64,000 bases of DNA from CAG-873 sp910578365 (GCA_951635545.1 OX620685.1:1178001-1242000), one strand, 5' to 3'. Shown: positions 8,131 to 16,888, counted from the first letter of the stretch. Numbers and translations are program-made. Notes: generated by a model from the letters alone, not told the origin.

Positions 8131-8301
8131 ATTTTTATTTCTCGCCTGCCTGACTGTCCCGTGCCCGTATCCGGCAAGGTTTGGCGAAAGAAAATACCGC
8201 AGCCGCAGCGAGGATGATTTTCTTTCAGCCAACCCCGCAGGGGCCTGACCTTGCAGGATACACAGGGCACGGGGCTACCTTTGCAGGGTGGGAAATAAAA
8301 T
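8131..8301. promoter_or_regulatory. Structured palindromic element, copy 1 (candidate single-strand promoter)
   Basis: The arms pair from the outer segment 8131-8149 with 8283-8301, through 8158-8179 with 8251-8273 (3-base bulge), to an apical stem 8178-8195 with 8217-8234 around a loop holding GAGGATG. The 3' arm carries GACCTTGC (8247-8254) and TACCTTTGC (8276-8284), a match to the Bacteroidetes -33/-7 promoter with 22 bases between TTG and TA. Opposite the -7 box the 5' arm is unpaired in this copy. Copies 2 and 3 share the plan with different paired bases. Confidence 0.7.
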
Positions 8302-8326
8302 AATAGCCCCGTTGTTGCTTGTTCTG

Positions 8327-8845
8327 TCAGGTTCTATTCAATTTTTGCATGAATTCCACCTCAGAACGGATTTTATGCTCCAATGCCGTGTATTTTTCTT
8401 TTTTCATCCGCAGTTTTTCACGGAACCGTACCAACTGCTCATCCATGCTTTCATCAAAAAACAGATTGTTTGTACGTTGGTATTGAATATACTCCCGTTC
8501 TTTCCGCTCAGCGATGGAGATTTGGGCTTTGGTGGCTGACAGCCTTGACAGAGCGGAGTTGAAATCGGTACGTAGTCCGGTGCGCCTGTCATAATAGCTG
8601 TAATAGGTATTGATTTGTCTTTTGGGGTACAGGCATTGTAACCTGGCTTCACGCCAGCGGACTACCCAACGGTAACGCTCGTGCAGTTCCCTCGGGAGGT
8701 CATAAGAATGAAGCCGGACAGGGTTGCCGGCATCATCCTTGCATTCGATGGAAATGAATACCCAGCGTTCAACCCGCAGTTCACGCTCGGCACGTGCCAG
8801 TTCCCTGGCATATTCCATCCAGTCGTCCATTCGTTCCTGTGCCAT
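8327..8845 (-). CDS. Conserved ICE protein of unknown function
   Basis: A 172-residue, strongly charged protein with many Arg/Lys/Glu residues and helix-rich character. The last third (AERKEREYIQYQRTNN... to EKYTALEHKIRSEVEFMQK) looks like a coiled coil. No signal peptide, membrane segment or catalytic motif is seen. It starts 11 bases after the stop of the next upstream gene, so the two are probably translated from one message. I do not recognise the family. It is real by codon structure, start position and spacing. Confidence 0.7.
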   Translation of the reverse strand: MAQERMDDWMEYARELARAERELRVERWVFISIECKDDAGNPVRLHSYDLPRELHERYRWVVRWREARLQCLYPKRQINTYYSYYDRRTGLRTDFNSALSRLSATKAQISIAERKEREYIQYQRTNNLFFDESMDEQLVRFREKLRMKKEKYTALEHKIRSEVEFMQKLNRT

Positions 8846-8856
8846 ATCGAGAAAGG

Positions 8857-9567
8857 TCAGCTTTCGGTAACTGTTTCCAGAAATGTCAGGTAAGCGGCAA
8901 TAGCCTTGTGGCAGCCGGAAAAATCAGGCGTGCGACAACCGCTCTTCTTGTAGAAACGAATGCTCCCGGACTTATTCAACCCGCATACATGACGGTTCAA
9001 TGTCCCTTTGGTCCGTATATGGATTTCAAAGCCGTCTCGTTTGGTTATTTCAAGGAACATATTTGCCGGGATATATTCCCCGTTCAGAAATTTCAGTTTC
9101 TCCCCGTCCAGTTCCTGTTGCCACTTCACTTCCTCCTGTCTGCGCTTCTCTTCTTCCTGTTCTTTTTGCTCCAACCGTCTTTGTTCCTGCTTCTTTTGGT
9201 ACGCTTCACGGGCTTGCAGCAAACGAGCTGTATCAAGTCCGAGCTCTTTAAAAACACGGATAGACAATAGGGTGACATGGTTCCCGTTTTCCGCATCCTG
9301 AAGTGTGTTCGCGATCCAGTTTTTGCAATACCCGACAAGTCTTTCTTTTTGTTCCTCCCTGCCAAGCGTTTCCCGGGAATACTGTCCGCAAGAGAAATAG
9401 ACGTTCTCGACTTTGCAGACCACATGGAAATAATCATAGTTTTCATTCCCGTATTCATTCTTGTCCGATAACGAGAGATAGACGTTTTCCGCAAACGCTT
9501 CCAGCTCCATATAAGGAGCCACGACGGTATTCCCGTCAAACTTGTATTTCAATACTTTTGCTTTCAT
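8857..9567 (-). CDS. Conserved ICE protein with central coiled coil, function unknown
   Basis: The 236-residue protein has a mixed alpha/beta N-domain (residues 1-105), a Glu/Lys/Gln-rich coiled coil (about 118-152, EAYQKKQEQRRLEQKEQEEE) and a C-domain with a possible beta-rich fold (KFLNGEYIPANMFLEI). No secretion signal is visible. It begins 46 bases after the J-domain gene and runs 11 bases ahead of the next gene in the same direction, consistent with one long operon. I do not recognise a named family. Confidence 0.7.
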   Translation of the reverse strand: MKAKVLKYKFDGNTVVAPYMELEAFAENVYLSLSDKNEYGNENYDYFHVVCKVENVYFSCGQYSRETLGREEQKERLVGYCKNWIANTLQDAENGNHVTLLSIRVFKELGLDTARLLQAREAYQKKQEQRRLEQKEQEEEKRRQEEVKWQQELDGEKLKFLNGEYIPANMFLEITKRDGFEIHIRTKGTLNRHVCGLNKSGSIRFYKKSGCRTPDFSGCHKAIAAYLTFLETVTES

Positions 9568-9613
9568 GACTCATTCTTTTTTTTGACTATTCGTATATAC
9601 AATCGGTAGTGTT

Positions 9614-10636
9614 TTAATTGGTTTGTATTTGCTTTGCCTGCCATGCCTGATGCGCGATAACGACCTCTTTCCGTTCCTGTTCCAGCAAAGCCTCCGTCTC
9701 CGGGGTATATCCGAGGAACCGGATGTAACCGCCATTATACCCCGTGAGTTTGCACCTCACTCCGGCCTGTTCCAACTTGTCAATCCGTTTTTGTGCGTTT
9801 TTTGCGCTTGAATACTCTTTCGGCCAGAAATAGTGCTCGCCCTGTGAGCCATAATGGTCTTCCCCGAGTATCATCTCGCCGATATGCCTCCTGTGTTCGA
9901 TGAAGCCGAACCGTGCCGTACCCAATGCCTGCCGCAGAGCCTTGTGCGCCGTGCCTTCGGGATGCTTGAACACATCCGGCTTGTCCTTTCCCTTGCAGGC
10001 GAGTTTCGGCAGTTCCACCTTGTAAGGCTTCCGGTAGCTGCCTATGCCCAATGTCAGGTAGAAATTGGTGTGGAAATAGTCCGTCATGGCATCGCTGTCA
10101 TCGAAGTTATACGACATGACAAAGTCGCAGACATTCATCATCACCTCCTTCGCACGGTCTGTAAGGTCAGGATTCCGCTCTATGCTGTAGTGGTTGATGG
10201 TGTCCTGCACCTTGCCGGATTCCTTGGTGAACGCCTCGAAGTCCGCGCTCATCAGCTTGATGTAAATGGAATTGTAATTCTCCCGTCTGACGGAGAACCT
10301 GTATCTGGGATAGGTTTCCTTGAGCCAGGTCCGCACCAGTTCCACAATCTCGGGAGCGTGCTGTCCCTTGTAATTGCGACCTTTCCACCGGTATTCGTTA
10401 TATACATACTCGGCATATTCCTTTGCCGTGGCCCCGGAATAGTCATATTCGTAGCCGGTGGTGTCGGCGGACATATTAGTGGAATCCTTCCACACATCAT
10501 AAAGTTTTTCAAACTCGACGTTCACCTGCTGCATGACGGCAGTGTCACCACCCTTGTCTGGGTGGTGCTGCAATGCCAGGCGGCGATATTCCTTCTTCAA
10601 GTCCGCCAGACTGTGTATGTTCTGAAAATAAGTCAT
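9614..10636 (-). CDS. J-domain (DnaJ-like) ICE protein
   Basis: The start chosen is ATG 10636 (MTYFQNIHS), which places a J-domain at the very N-terminus: DLKKEYRRLALQ followed by HHPDKGGD, with the Hsp70-stimulating HPD at residues 25-27. The remaining ~270 residues (340 in all) resemble the large C-terminal region of Bacteroidetes mobile-element J proteins, including YPRYRFSVRRENYNSIYI and the GSQGEHYFWP segment. Proteins of this type probably recruit host DnaK to an element protein; the client is unknown. It overlaps nothing and is followed by two coiled-coil-rich genes. Confidence 0.85.
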   Translation of the reverse strand: MTYFQNIHSLADLKKEYRRLALQHHPDKGGDTAVMQQVNVEFEKLYDVWKDSTNMSADTTGYEYDYSGATAKEYAEYVYNEYRWKGRNYKGQHAPEIVELVRTWLKETYPRYRFSVRRENYNSIYIKLMSADFEAFTKESGKVQDTINHYSIERNPDLTDRAKEVMMNVCDFVMSYNFDDSDAMTDYFHTNFYLTLGIGSYRKPYKVELPKLACKGKDKPDVFKHPEGTAHKALRQALGTARFGFIEHRRHIGEMILGEDHYGSQGEHYFWPKEYSSAKNAQKRIDKLEQAGVRCKLTGYNGGYIRFLGYTPETEALLEQERKEVVIAHQAWQAKQIQTN

Positions 10637-10649
10637 AACCGTAAATTTT

Positions 10650-10868
10650 TTATGCCCCTGCAAGGCGATTGATAAAATATTCCTGATAATCGAGGTCAAG
10701 GCCGAGATTGCTGCAAGCGAGTTCAATGTCGCCTTCCCTCAAATCGTCCAGTTCCTGTAACTCACGCAAATGTTGAAGTTCGGAATCCAGATACTCCTGT
10801 GCTTCTGTCTTGTCGCAACCGCATGAGTTGCAGATCAAGGTGATGATGTTTTCTCCCATACTATTCAT
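10650..10868 (-). CDS. Small conserved ICE protein, function unknown
   Basis: With ATG 10868 the product is 72 residues (MNSMGENIITLICNSCGC...), and its start overlaps the end of the upstream gene by 8 bases. ATG 10859 is an alternative start. The protein is acidic, largely helical, and has two closely spaced Cys (CNSCGC). It ends 13 bases before the J-domain gene. I do not recognise it. Confidence 0.6.
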   Translation of the reverse strand: MNSMGENIITLICNSCGCDKTEAQEYLDSELQHLRELQELDDLREGDIELACSNLGLDLDYQEYFINRLAGA

Positions 10869-11472
10869 TGTTATATTCTTTATAGATATTCCGCTTTTCA
10901 TCATAGTCCCGATTGTTCCACCATTCGTTAGCAGTATTGACAAACGCCTGTGAATTATCGTCCAGCGAATAATCACACTCTTTCAATCCCGTAATCCGTT
11001 GCATGGTCATGGAATCACAGGATTGCCACCAAACCTGCATTTTTTGGATGAATTCGGCTTTGGAACAAAAATGTATATGGCTCTCACACTCGATACACCA
11101 TTTTCCGTTACAGGCATCCTCCACATCGCTGTGATATTCTTCCGTGTTGGCATCCGCCCAAACCTGTATCTCAATCTGTTGAGAACCACATTCACAACAG
11201 ACATATACTTCCGAATCATCAGACCTTTTCCTAAAAGCCTTGCCGTCATAAAGCGATACGGCACGTTCCACCAGCAACGTCCGGCTGCATTCCGATAATT
11301 CGGTATAGAACCGTTCCGCCGCACCATAAATGGAATTTTCAGCCTGTGCGTTCCATTTTTCCCAAAAGTGCAGGTAGTCACCTCCGAACACGACTTTACA
11401 TTCCTCCTTGCTCCATGCGTTCCACATATAGTAGAAGAAGCTGGAGACTGCATTTTCTGCGTGGTATTTCAT
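10861..11472 (-). CDS. ICE protein with Cys-rich zinc-ribbon-like centre, function unknown
   Basis: The 203-residue protein has a Trp/Tyr-rich N-terminal part and a central set of paired cysteines (VCCECGSQQ at about 90, then KWCIECESHIHFC at about 123) spaced like a zinc ribbon. The N-terminal AENAVSSFFYYMWNAWSKEEC segment is probably helical. Start ATG 11472 overlaps the end of the upstream gene by 4 bases, so the genes are translationally coupled. No known family is recognised. Confidence 0.65.
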   Translation of the reverse strand: MKYHAENAVSSFFYYMWNAWSKEECKVVFGGDYLHFWEKWNAQAENSIYGAAERFYTELSECSRTLLVERAVSLYDGKAFRKRSDDSEVYVCCECGSQQIEIQVWADANTEEYHSDVEDACNGKWCIECESHIHFCSKAEFIQKMQVWWQSCDSMTMQRITGLKECDYSLDDNSQAFVNTANEWWNNRDYDEKRNIYKEYNNE

Positions 11473-12059
11473 GATTTTTCAGTTTCAGGTTCAACATTCT
11501 CTTCGCCTTCCAATTGCCTCCATACGGCATCATACATTTCGTGGAGCCAGTCGATGTTCCTTGCGCCGAGTTCAAACGGGCTGTGACATTCCACTTCATA
11601 ACCGCCTTCCTTCTCTTCGGCAACAACCCTCAGACTGCTGTCTGTCACATGAAGCCCTGTCACTCGACACTCGTATGGATCACCGTTTTTGTCGAACCAT
11701 ATCACCCAAACCGGATCGCTCTCCTCTTTTGGAAATCGTATCTCGTTCATGCAGTGGGAATGGAGCAGCTGTCGTATCTCGTTTATGATGTCCTCACGCA
11801 GTTCCTCGATCCTCCCGCTAAAATAAATGGATGCCGAAGACTCTTTTCCGTTTCTCTGAGTCACGGAAAGCAACTGCATGTTGGGATGAGTCCCGAATTT
11901 CCAGTCCACATCTTCATCATCGAGGATCGTGTGTATATTACCGCCCAGAACCAGCCCGCACTCTTCAGACACCATTTGTATTGCTTCCTCTTGGTCTTCA
12001 GCCACTACCGTGTAAGTGCCCTCGAAGGCATACCTTACTCTTACATCATACTTTGCCAT
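11469..12059 (-). CDS. Conserved ICE protein, function unknown
   Basis: The 196-residue product starts MAKYDVRVRYAFEGTYTVVAEDQEEA, which looks like a small beta-alpha-beta module of about 60 residues similar in shape to domains in other phage and ICE proteins. The C-terminal part is acidic. No signal peptide, membrane segment or catalytic motif is visible. It overlaps the next gene by 4 bases. Confidence 0.65.
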   Translation of the reverse strand: MAKYDVRVRYAFEGTYTVVAEDQEEAIQMVSEECGLVLGGNIHTILDDEDVDWKFGTHPNMQLLSVTQRNGKESSASIYFSGRIEELREDIINEIRQLLHSHCMNEIRFPKEESDPVWVIWFDKNGDPYECRVTGLHVTDSSLRVVAEEKEGGYEVECHSPFELGARNIDWLHEMYDAVWRQLEGEENVEPETEKS

Positions 12060-12096
12060 AATTCTTATGATTTGATTGTTTGTAATTGATTTAACA

Positions 12097-13026
12097 TTAA
12101 GAGACTATGCTGACCGTGTTGTTGAAAAACGAATCGTCCACGCCATACACATGCTGTATGGAACAGTCATACTTGGAGCGTTCGTCATCCAGACGAAACC
12201 GGAAGCCGTTACAGCCTTTGACCTCCAGCTTGAGCTTCACATCCTGTTTCAGTTCCATTTCAAGAAGACTTCCGCCGCCATACGTGGAACTGAACAGCCC
12301 GCAACAGTTCCCTTTGGGGATAATGACCTCTTTCAGCGAGAAGTCTGCATCATACAACTCTTTCAGACTTACCTTTCCGATATAGGTCAGCAGGTTCGCG
12401 CCGCAACAGGAATTGATAAGTTCCTCGTAGAATTGCTCGTATGAGACCTGTTCTTTCCCGTTCCTTCTTTTCCGGTTCGGGAAACGCCCGTAAACTTTGT
12501 AGCCGTGGCTCGTCAGCAGTTTCTTTACTTGCGCCGGATTGAGGTTCAGGCTGTCTACCATGTCCCCGAAATAGGATTCCTCGTAACTGTAACCGCCCTG
12601 CGATTCAAACCAGTTGGAGTTGATGCAGTCGTAGTCGGAAAGCATCTCCACCCGGATGGGAATGTCATCCGTGTACCTTATCAGGTCTTTCACTACGTCC
12701 GAATCGTTCCTGCTGTAAATCTCGTCCCGGATTGCATCCTCATGTTCATCGAAAAAGGCATCGACCTCGTGTTCGTCAAAGTCGTTGAATACAAAGCATT
12801 CTTCTTTCAGCTTTTCCATAATCCCATGAACAGCTTCATATTCCGCATCGCCATACCATTCGCCCGCCTTTTCCCACAGGCAATCGCAATTCCGCCTGTC
12901 CAGACATTTCCGGATGATGTCAAGGTGGTTGTCAAGGTTGTCGTTATAATCCGTCCATACCAGCGTGTAGGATGGTTCCATGAGGGATTTCACGAAATCC
13001 AACGTAAGCGTTCTCTGTTCTTCCAT
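12097..13026 (-). CDS. Large acidic ICE protein, function unknown
   Basis: The 309-residue protein is acidic (FNDFDEHEVDAFFDEHEDA) with a Lys/Arg patch (RFPNRKRRNGKEQ, about residues 183-195). The C-terminal third appears beta-rich with Gly-rich turns (CGLFSSTYGGGSLLEMELK). The acidic, DNA-mimic-like composition would fit an anti-defence protein, but there is no direct evidence. It lies 37 bases upstream of the next gene and 90 bases from the preceding one. Confidence 0.65.
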   Translation of the reverse strand: MEEQRTLTLDFVKSLMEPSYTLVWTDYNDNLDNHLDIIRKCLDRRNCDCLWEKAGEWYGDAEYEAVHGIMEKLKEECFVFNDFDEHEVDAFFDEHEDAIRDEIYSRNDSDVVKDLIRYTDDIPIRVEMLSDYDCINSNWFESQGGYSYEESYFGDMVDSLNLNPAQVKKLLTSHGYKVYGRFPNRKRRNGKEQVSYEQFYEELINSCCGANLLTYIGKVSLKELYDADFSLKEVIIPKGNCCGLFSSTYGGGSLLEMELKQDVKLKLEVKGCNGFRFRLDDERSKYDCSIQHVYGVDDSFFNNTVSIVS

Positions 13027-13116
13027 TTTTCTTTACCTGTGTACGGCAGGGTTCTGTTTCCCGTACATACCGTTATAAATGACAGAAGCGACCTTCCGGC
13101 CGCCTCCGTATTACTA

Positions 13117-13404
13117 TTACCCATACAGTTCTTTCACTATCTCGTCATACCTTTCCTTTACCATCTCCGTCTTACGGTTGAAGTGAAAATATGCGGTGTA
13201 CCTGTAACCGGTACTTGGCTCTCCGCCGCATTGTCGTATTGCCGTGTCAATATCCCAGTCAATATCACCAATGCCGAGTGATATGCTTGTGCCTTGCAAC
13301 AGACAACGGGCAAGCCGGAGCGCGGAATCCTTCTTGTTTTCCTTGCGAAGCCTGTCGAAAGCCATCATTGCAATTTGCCGGTTTGAAATCTTCAACTCTT
13401 CCAT
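13117..13404 (-). CDS. Small ICE protein, function unknown
   Basis: A 95-residue, helix-rich protein with balanced charges (MEELKISNRQIAMMAFDRLRKENKK opening split into two helices). It ends YDEIVKELYG. Start ATG 13404 is 17 bases from the stop of the preceding gene, typical of an operon. No motif recognised. Confidence 0.6.
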   Translation of the reverse strand: MEELKISNRQIAMMAFDRLRKENKKDSALRLARCLLQGTSISLGIGDIDWDIDTAIRQCGGEPSTGYRYTAYFHFNRKTEMVKERYDEIVKELYG

Positions 13405-13421
13405 ATATTCATCTGTTTGGG

Positions 13422-13790
13422 TCAGACAATCCCGGCCAGTTGTTTGAACCGCGCTACGATCTCATTGCACTTGCTTTCGGCAAGCCCTTCATGTTTTCGG
13501 CAAATAGCACAATATTCCTTCCAGGGCCTGCCTTCAAGCTCGTGTTCGTATGATGACATGACCAATTCCGGATATTCCTCAAAAAGGATATTGAACGCTT
13601 TTCTCCATTTGCGAACCTGCCACGAACCGCTTGCTACCAATTTTATGAATTCAAACATCTGTTTGTCCGTTTTTACATCCAAGTCATAAAAATGGTCTGT
13701 TTTCGGCCATACGTTGTTGGAATGCTGCCAGGTCTCAATCTGCTTGTTTTTGGCATTGTATGCCATTTTTGTGATTATCTGGTAACTCAT
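13422..13790 (-). CDS. Small ICE protein, function unknown
   Basis: A 122-residue protein with a Trp-rich N-terminal half (IETWQHSNNVWPKTDHFYD) and a pair of Cys in EYCAICRKHEG near residue 95. It starts with MSYQIITKMAYNAKNKQ at ATG 13790, 16 bases after the preceding stop. No signal peptide or catalytic site is seen; family not recognised. Confidence 0.6.
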   Translation of the reverse strand: MSYQIITKMAYNAKNKQIETWQHSNNVWPKTDHFYDLDVKTDKQMFEFIKLVASGSWQVRKWRKAFNILFEEYPELVMSSYEHELEGRPWKEYCAICRKHEGLAESKCNEIVARFKQLAGIV

Positions 13791-13806
13791 GTTGATATAT
13801 ATGTTT

Positions 13807-14121
13807 TCAGTTCATTATCATATTGTTCCTTTTCCTATCGCGGCTTGCCAGCATACCGAAATGGATGCTGAATATGCGCTGTCCGAAGCAGATTGGTGAA
13901 TTGTACTCCATGCGCTGCCACAGCGTGAAATGGTCGTTTGCGTAAGACCAGCGGAAATGTCCCGACAGCGAGCCGAAGGTGGGATTGACGTTTCTTCCGA
14001 TAAGCATCCGGTTCACGTCCACGATGTTGTCGGAGGTCAGGATGATGTTCAGGATTTCCACGAAAGCCATCTGCGTGAAACTGTCTGTCGGTAAGACCGG
14101 TCCGAGAAAATTGATGTTCAT
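13807..14121 (-). CDS. Small ICE protein, function unknown
   Basis: With ATG 14121 (MNINFLGPVLPTDSFTQ) the protein is 104 residues. An upstream in-frame extension to 14250 exists but overlaps the previous coding region, so the shorter start is preferred. It contains DNIVDVNRMLIGRNVNPTFG and a Trp-containing FRWSYANDHFTLWQRME stretch. Spacing of 13 bases to the upstream gene supports co-transcription. Family not recognised. Confidence 0.6.
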   Translation of the reverse strand: MNINFLGPVLPTDSFTQMAFVEILNIILTSDNIVDVNRMLIGRNVNPTFGSLSGHFRWSYANDHFTLWQRMEYNSPICFGQRIFSIHFGMLASRDRKRNNMIMN

Positions 14122-14134
14122 AAGCGTTTGTCTT

Positions 14135-14644
14135 TTAATCGTAATTGTCATCGAATACTTCAAAACGAGGGAAACAGTTATCGAAATAGTTGCCTGATAT
14201 GCCCGGATAATACAGCAGGCTGTCATCCCCGCTGTCCGGGCAGGAGTCATCGTCGATATAGGTCACGTTCCCGAACAGTTCCAGGTAATGCGCTACCAGC
14301 AGGTGCGGGTCTTCCGTACTGATATCGTGTCCGTAACGGTCGCACCAGTCGAAGAAAAAATCCTTGTCGGGTTCCTCCAGCTGCTCCATTGCCTCCCTTA
14401 TATCAAAGAAGTTGGGACAAAGCCATTCCCTGTTGATAAGCGGGTCCGGGATTTCCTCCCATTTCGTATACCTGTACTCCGGTGTTTCCTCTTCGGGAAA
14501 CAATTCGGAGCAGGTGCATAGGAATTCTCCCATGTCGCCGAAATCGGACATACGCAGCAGGCTGTCCCTTTCCTGCCGGATGTCGATGAGATGCTGCGTG
14601 GTCACTGCCACTTCTGCCTGATTCAAGTCCATAATCTTTTTCAT
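14135..14644 (-). CDS. Acidic ICE protein, possibly antirestriction (ArdA-like)
   Basis: The start chosen is ATG 14644 (MKKIMDLNQAEVAVTT), because further upstream the frame runs through the structured palindrome. The 169-residue product is very acidic (LFPEEETPEYRY, EQLEEPDKDFFFDWCD, DDDSCPDSGDD), as expected of DNA-mimic antirestriction proteins. I recall similar conjugative-transposon proteins being annotated as antirestriction, but I see no diagnostic ArdA motif, so this is tentative. It lies 32 bases to the left of palindrome copy 2, which may control it. Confidence 0.55.
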   Translation of the reverse strand: MKKIMDLNQAEVAVTTQHLIDIRQERDSLLRMSDFGDMGEFLCTCSELFPEEETPEYRYTKWEEIPDPLINREWLCPNFFDIREAMEQLEEPDKDFFFDWCDRYGHDISTEDPHLLVAHYLELFGNVTYIDDDSCPDSGDDSLLYYPGISGNYFDNCFPRFEVFDDNYD

Positions 14645-14675
14645 TACAGTTATTGATGCGGAACCGGGGATTTTA

Positions 14676-14825
14676 TTCCACAGGCTCCAAAAGGTCCGGG
14701 CCCCGGCTGTGCAGGGTTTTTCGGGGAAATACCGGAGCCTCCGGCGAGGATGATTTTCCCGAAAACCGCTTGCGGCTTGACCTTGCCCAGCCGGTAAAGG
14801 CGCGGAGTTACCTTTGCCTGTGGAA
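14676..14825. promoter_or_regulatory. Structured palindromic element, copy 2 (candidate single-strand promoter)
   Basis: Outer arms TTCCACAGGC (14676-14685) and GCCTGTGGAA (14816-14825) pair perfectly. Middle arms 14690-14714 and 14781-14807 pair with a small bulge on the 3' side, and an apical stem joins 14715-14730 to 14753-14767. GACCTTGC lies at 14779-14786 and TACCTTTGC at 14809-14817, with 23 bases between TTG and TA. The -7 box can pair with AAAGGT on the 5' arm next to a 4-base bulge (TCCA). The gene to the left starts at 14644. Confidence 0.7.
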
Positions 14826-14857
14826 TGGAATCTGCGGTTATTCATGTTTTTTCATTT

Positions 14858-16888
14858 TTAGCCGGTTATGCGCTGGCTTCCCCAGCTGATATGTATCTTG
14901 CCCTCCCTGTCACGTTCCCTGACCAGCAGGCTCTCGATGACGGACATAGTGACGTCAAACTCCTCGAAGATGTCTGACTGTTCTTTCACCTCACCACTTT
15001 TGATGAACTCGTTCAGCCGCTCCTTGGTAAGTACCAGTGCCATCAGGTTCTGCTCCACGGAATCCTTGTAGGTGACATAATGTACGTCCTTCAGTTCTTT
15101 GGAATCAAGACGTATGAAGCGGAAGTAGAACTGCTCCATCTTCGGGATATTCCATTGGAGCGATTCCAGAATCACATCGTTACAGGTCGGGATGTTCACC
15201 GAACTGCTCAGACTCTGCTGTGTGCAGACCAGTATGCCGTTGACGGTGGAATCGAACTCAGTCACGATGCTCTGCCGTTTCTTGAAGGTCACGTCGCCTT
15301 TGACCACAAACACCGGACGGTTCGGAAAGCATTCGCGGAGATGATTCTCGTAAAGGTCGAACGCCGCTATGGAGGTACAGCCGACAGCCACCTTGCCGGG
15401 AATCTTCCGTATCAGTTTCTCGATATATCTTGTCTTGTTCGGAATCCCGTCGCCGAAATAGCCATCTATCAGGTACGGGACGGAGCACGCCTTGATGAGC
15501 AGCTTGATCTGTCGCATGAGCCTAAGCCCGGCATCCTTCTTCGCGTCTCCTGTACTGTTGTAATACAGCTCGCAAATGCGGCAGAATTCCTCGATAATGA
15601 CGCGGTAAACCTCGTGCTCGCCTTCAGCCGGGCTGACCGTATGGGTACGTATCTTGTACTTCTCGCCTGCGAAGTCCCTGAACTTGCGGGTGATGATAGT
15701 CTTTCCGATAAGCTCCGCCAGTTCCTCCTTGTTGTACACGTCCTGGTTCTGCTTCTCTATGCCGAATACGGTGGATTTTCCGGGGCAATGACAGGAACGG
15801 AAAAGCACATGGCCTCTGAAAGCCGGGAACGGCTCTCCGTAATGCCGGTTGCTTTCTTCCTCTATCTCCTTGTCTCTGTTCTCGTGGTATATCCGGTCGC
15901 ACCAGCAGACCATGTTGACGGAATTGTTGTACAGCAGTTCAAATTGGCTGTACAGTTCCGCGATGTTGTTCCGCGTGGTGGTTCCCGTGTCGAGTATCTT
16001 GTATTTGAGACGGCGGAAAATACTCAAGACAAGCCTTGTCCGTTGTGAAGACGGGTTGGTTATCTCATCGGATTCATCGAAAACAAGACAGAGTTTCCCG
16101 GATGTGCGTCTGACAAATTGTGACAGCCCACGCTTCAGTTTGGAGAGCATAGAGGTGGAAAGGATAAGGAACACATCTTCCGGTACTGTTTCCAAATCGG
16201 CATTACTTCTGACTATACGGAATTTCTCCCGGTTGATTGTCAGAAACGGTATCCAAGTCATATTGGTGGCTATGGCTGGAGCCAGAATGACGGCATTGCG
16301 TACCTTATGGAACTTGAGCAGGTATTTGGCGCGGTGATAGACGGCGGCTGTCTTGCCGGAGCCTTGCTGCCAGTTCAGCAAAGCGTAGCGTTTCTGCAAG
16401 ACAAGGTTCAGGTCGTGTTTTTGAAGTAATGTAAACTCGCATACCTCTCCGTCTTTGTTTCTGAAAGTGGTGCGGTCGAGGTATTCTTGCAGAAATGGGA
16501 CCGGTTGCATATCTGCAAACTGCCGGTTCTGGATTTCGTATTGCCTGCGTTTCTTGCGTATCAGTTTTTCCGCCGCACGAATCTGACGCATATTCTTTTC
16601 TGTCAGCAGTTCCGGCATGGGCAGTTCTGCTCGTTCCAGTACAAGATCGTTGATGCTTGCCACCTTGTGCGAAACCTTGTCTAATAATCGTGGGGCATAT
16701 TGCTTCAATTTGAAGCCGTATGAGGTCTTCACCAGGGCCACTTCCTTGCGTGGAACGATATTCTGCGAGGTGATATACCTGCGGATGATACCGAGGACTT
16801 TGGTCGTGGTCAGCTTGTTCTTCTGTACAACCGTCCGCGATAGCAGGTAAGCCATAAAAAGAAAGCCGTCCGGATTTTGGGCGGCTAT
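14858..16888 (-). pseudogene. DNA methylase-helicase, C-terminal SF2 helicase part (split by IS66 element)
   Basis: This is the continuation of the methylase part at 19353-20416. From AAQNPDGFLFMAYLLSR it runs about 675 codons. NWQQGSGKTAAVYHRAKYLL is the Walker A/motif I, VFDESDEI a DEAH-like motif II, LDTGTT motif III, and VAVGCTSIAAFDLYENHL with LVCTQQSLSSSVNI look like the second RecA lobe of a SNF2/SF2 helicase. The frame is open back into the IS66 end, so the true start is lost. Rejoined with the N-part the protein would be about 1029 residues. Such methylase-helicase fusions are known in Bacteroides conjugative transposons and may protect or remodel entering DNA. Confidence 0.85.

Noticed and set aside
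8276..8284. Ordinary rightward promoters at the TACCTTTGC boxes
   Set aside because: They would make RNA antisense to the 3' ends of leftward genes in all three cases; kept as a possibility but the hairpin context favours another role.
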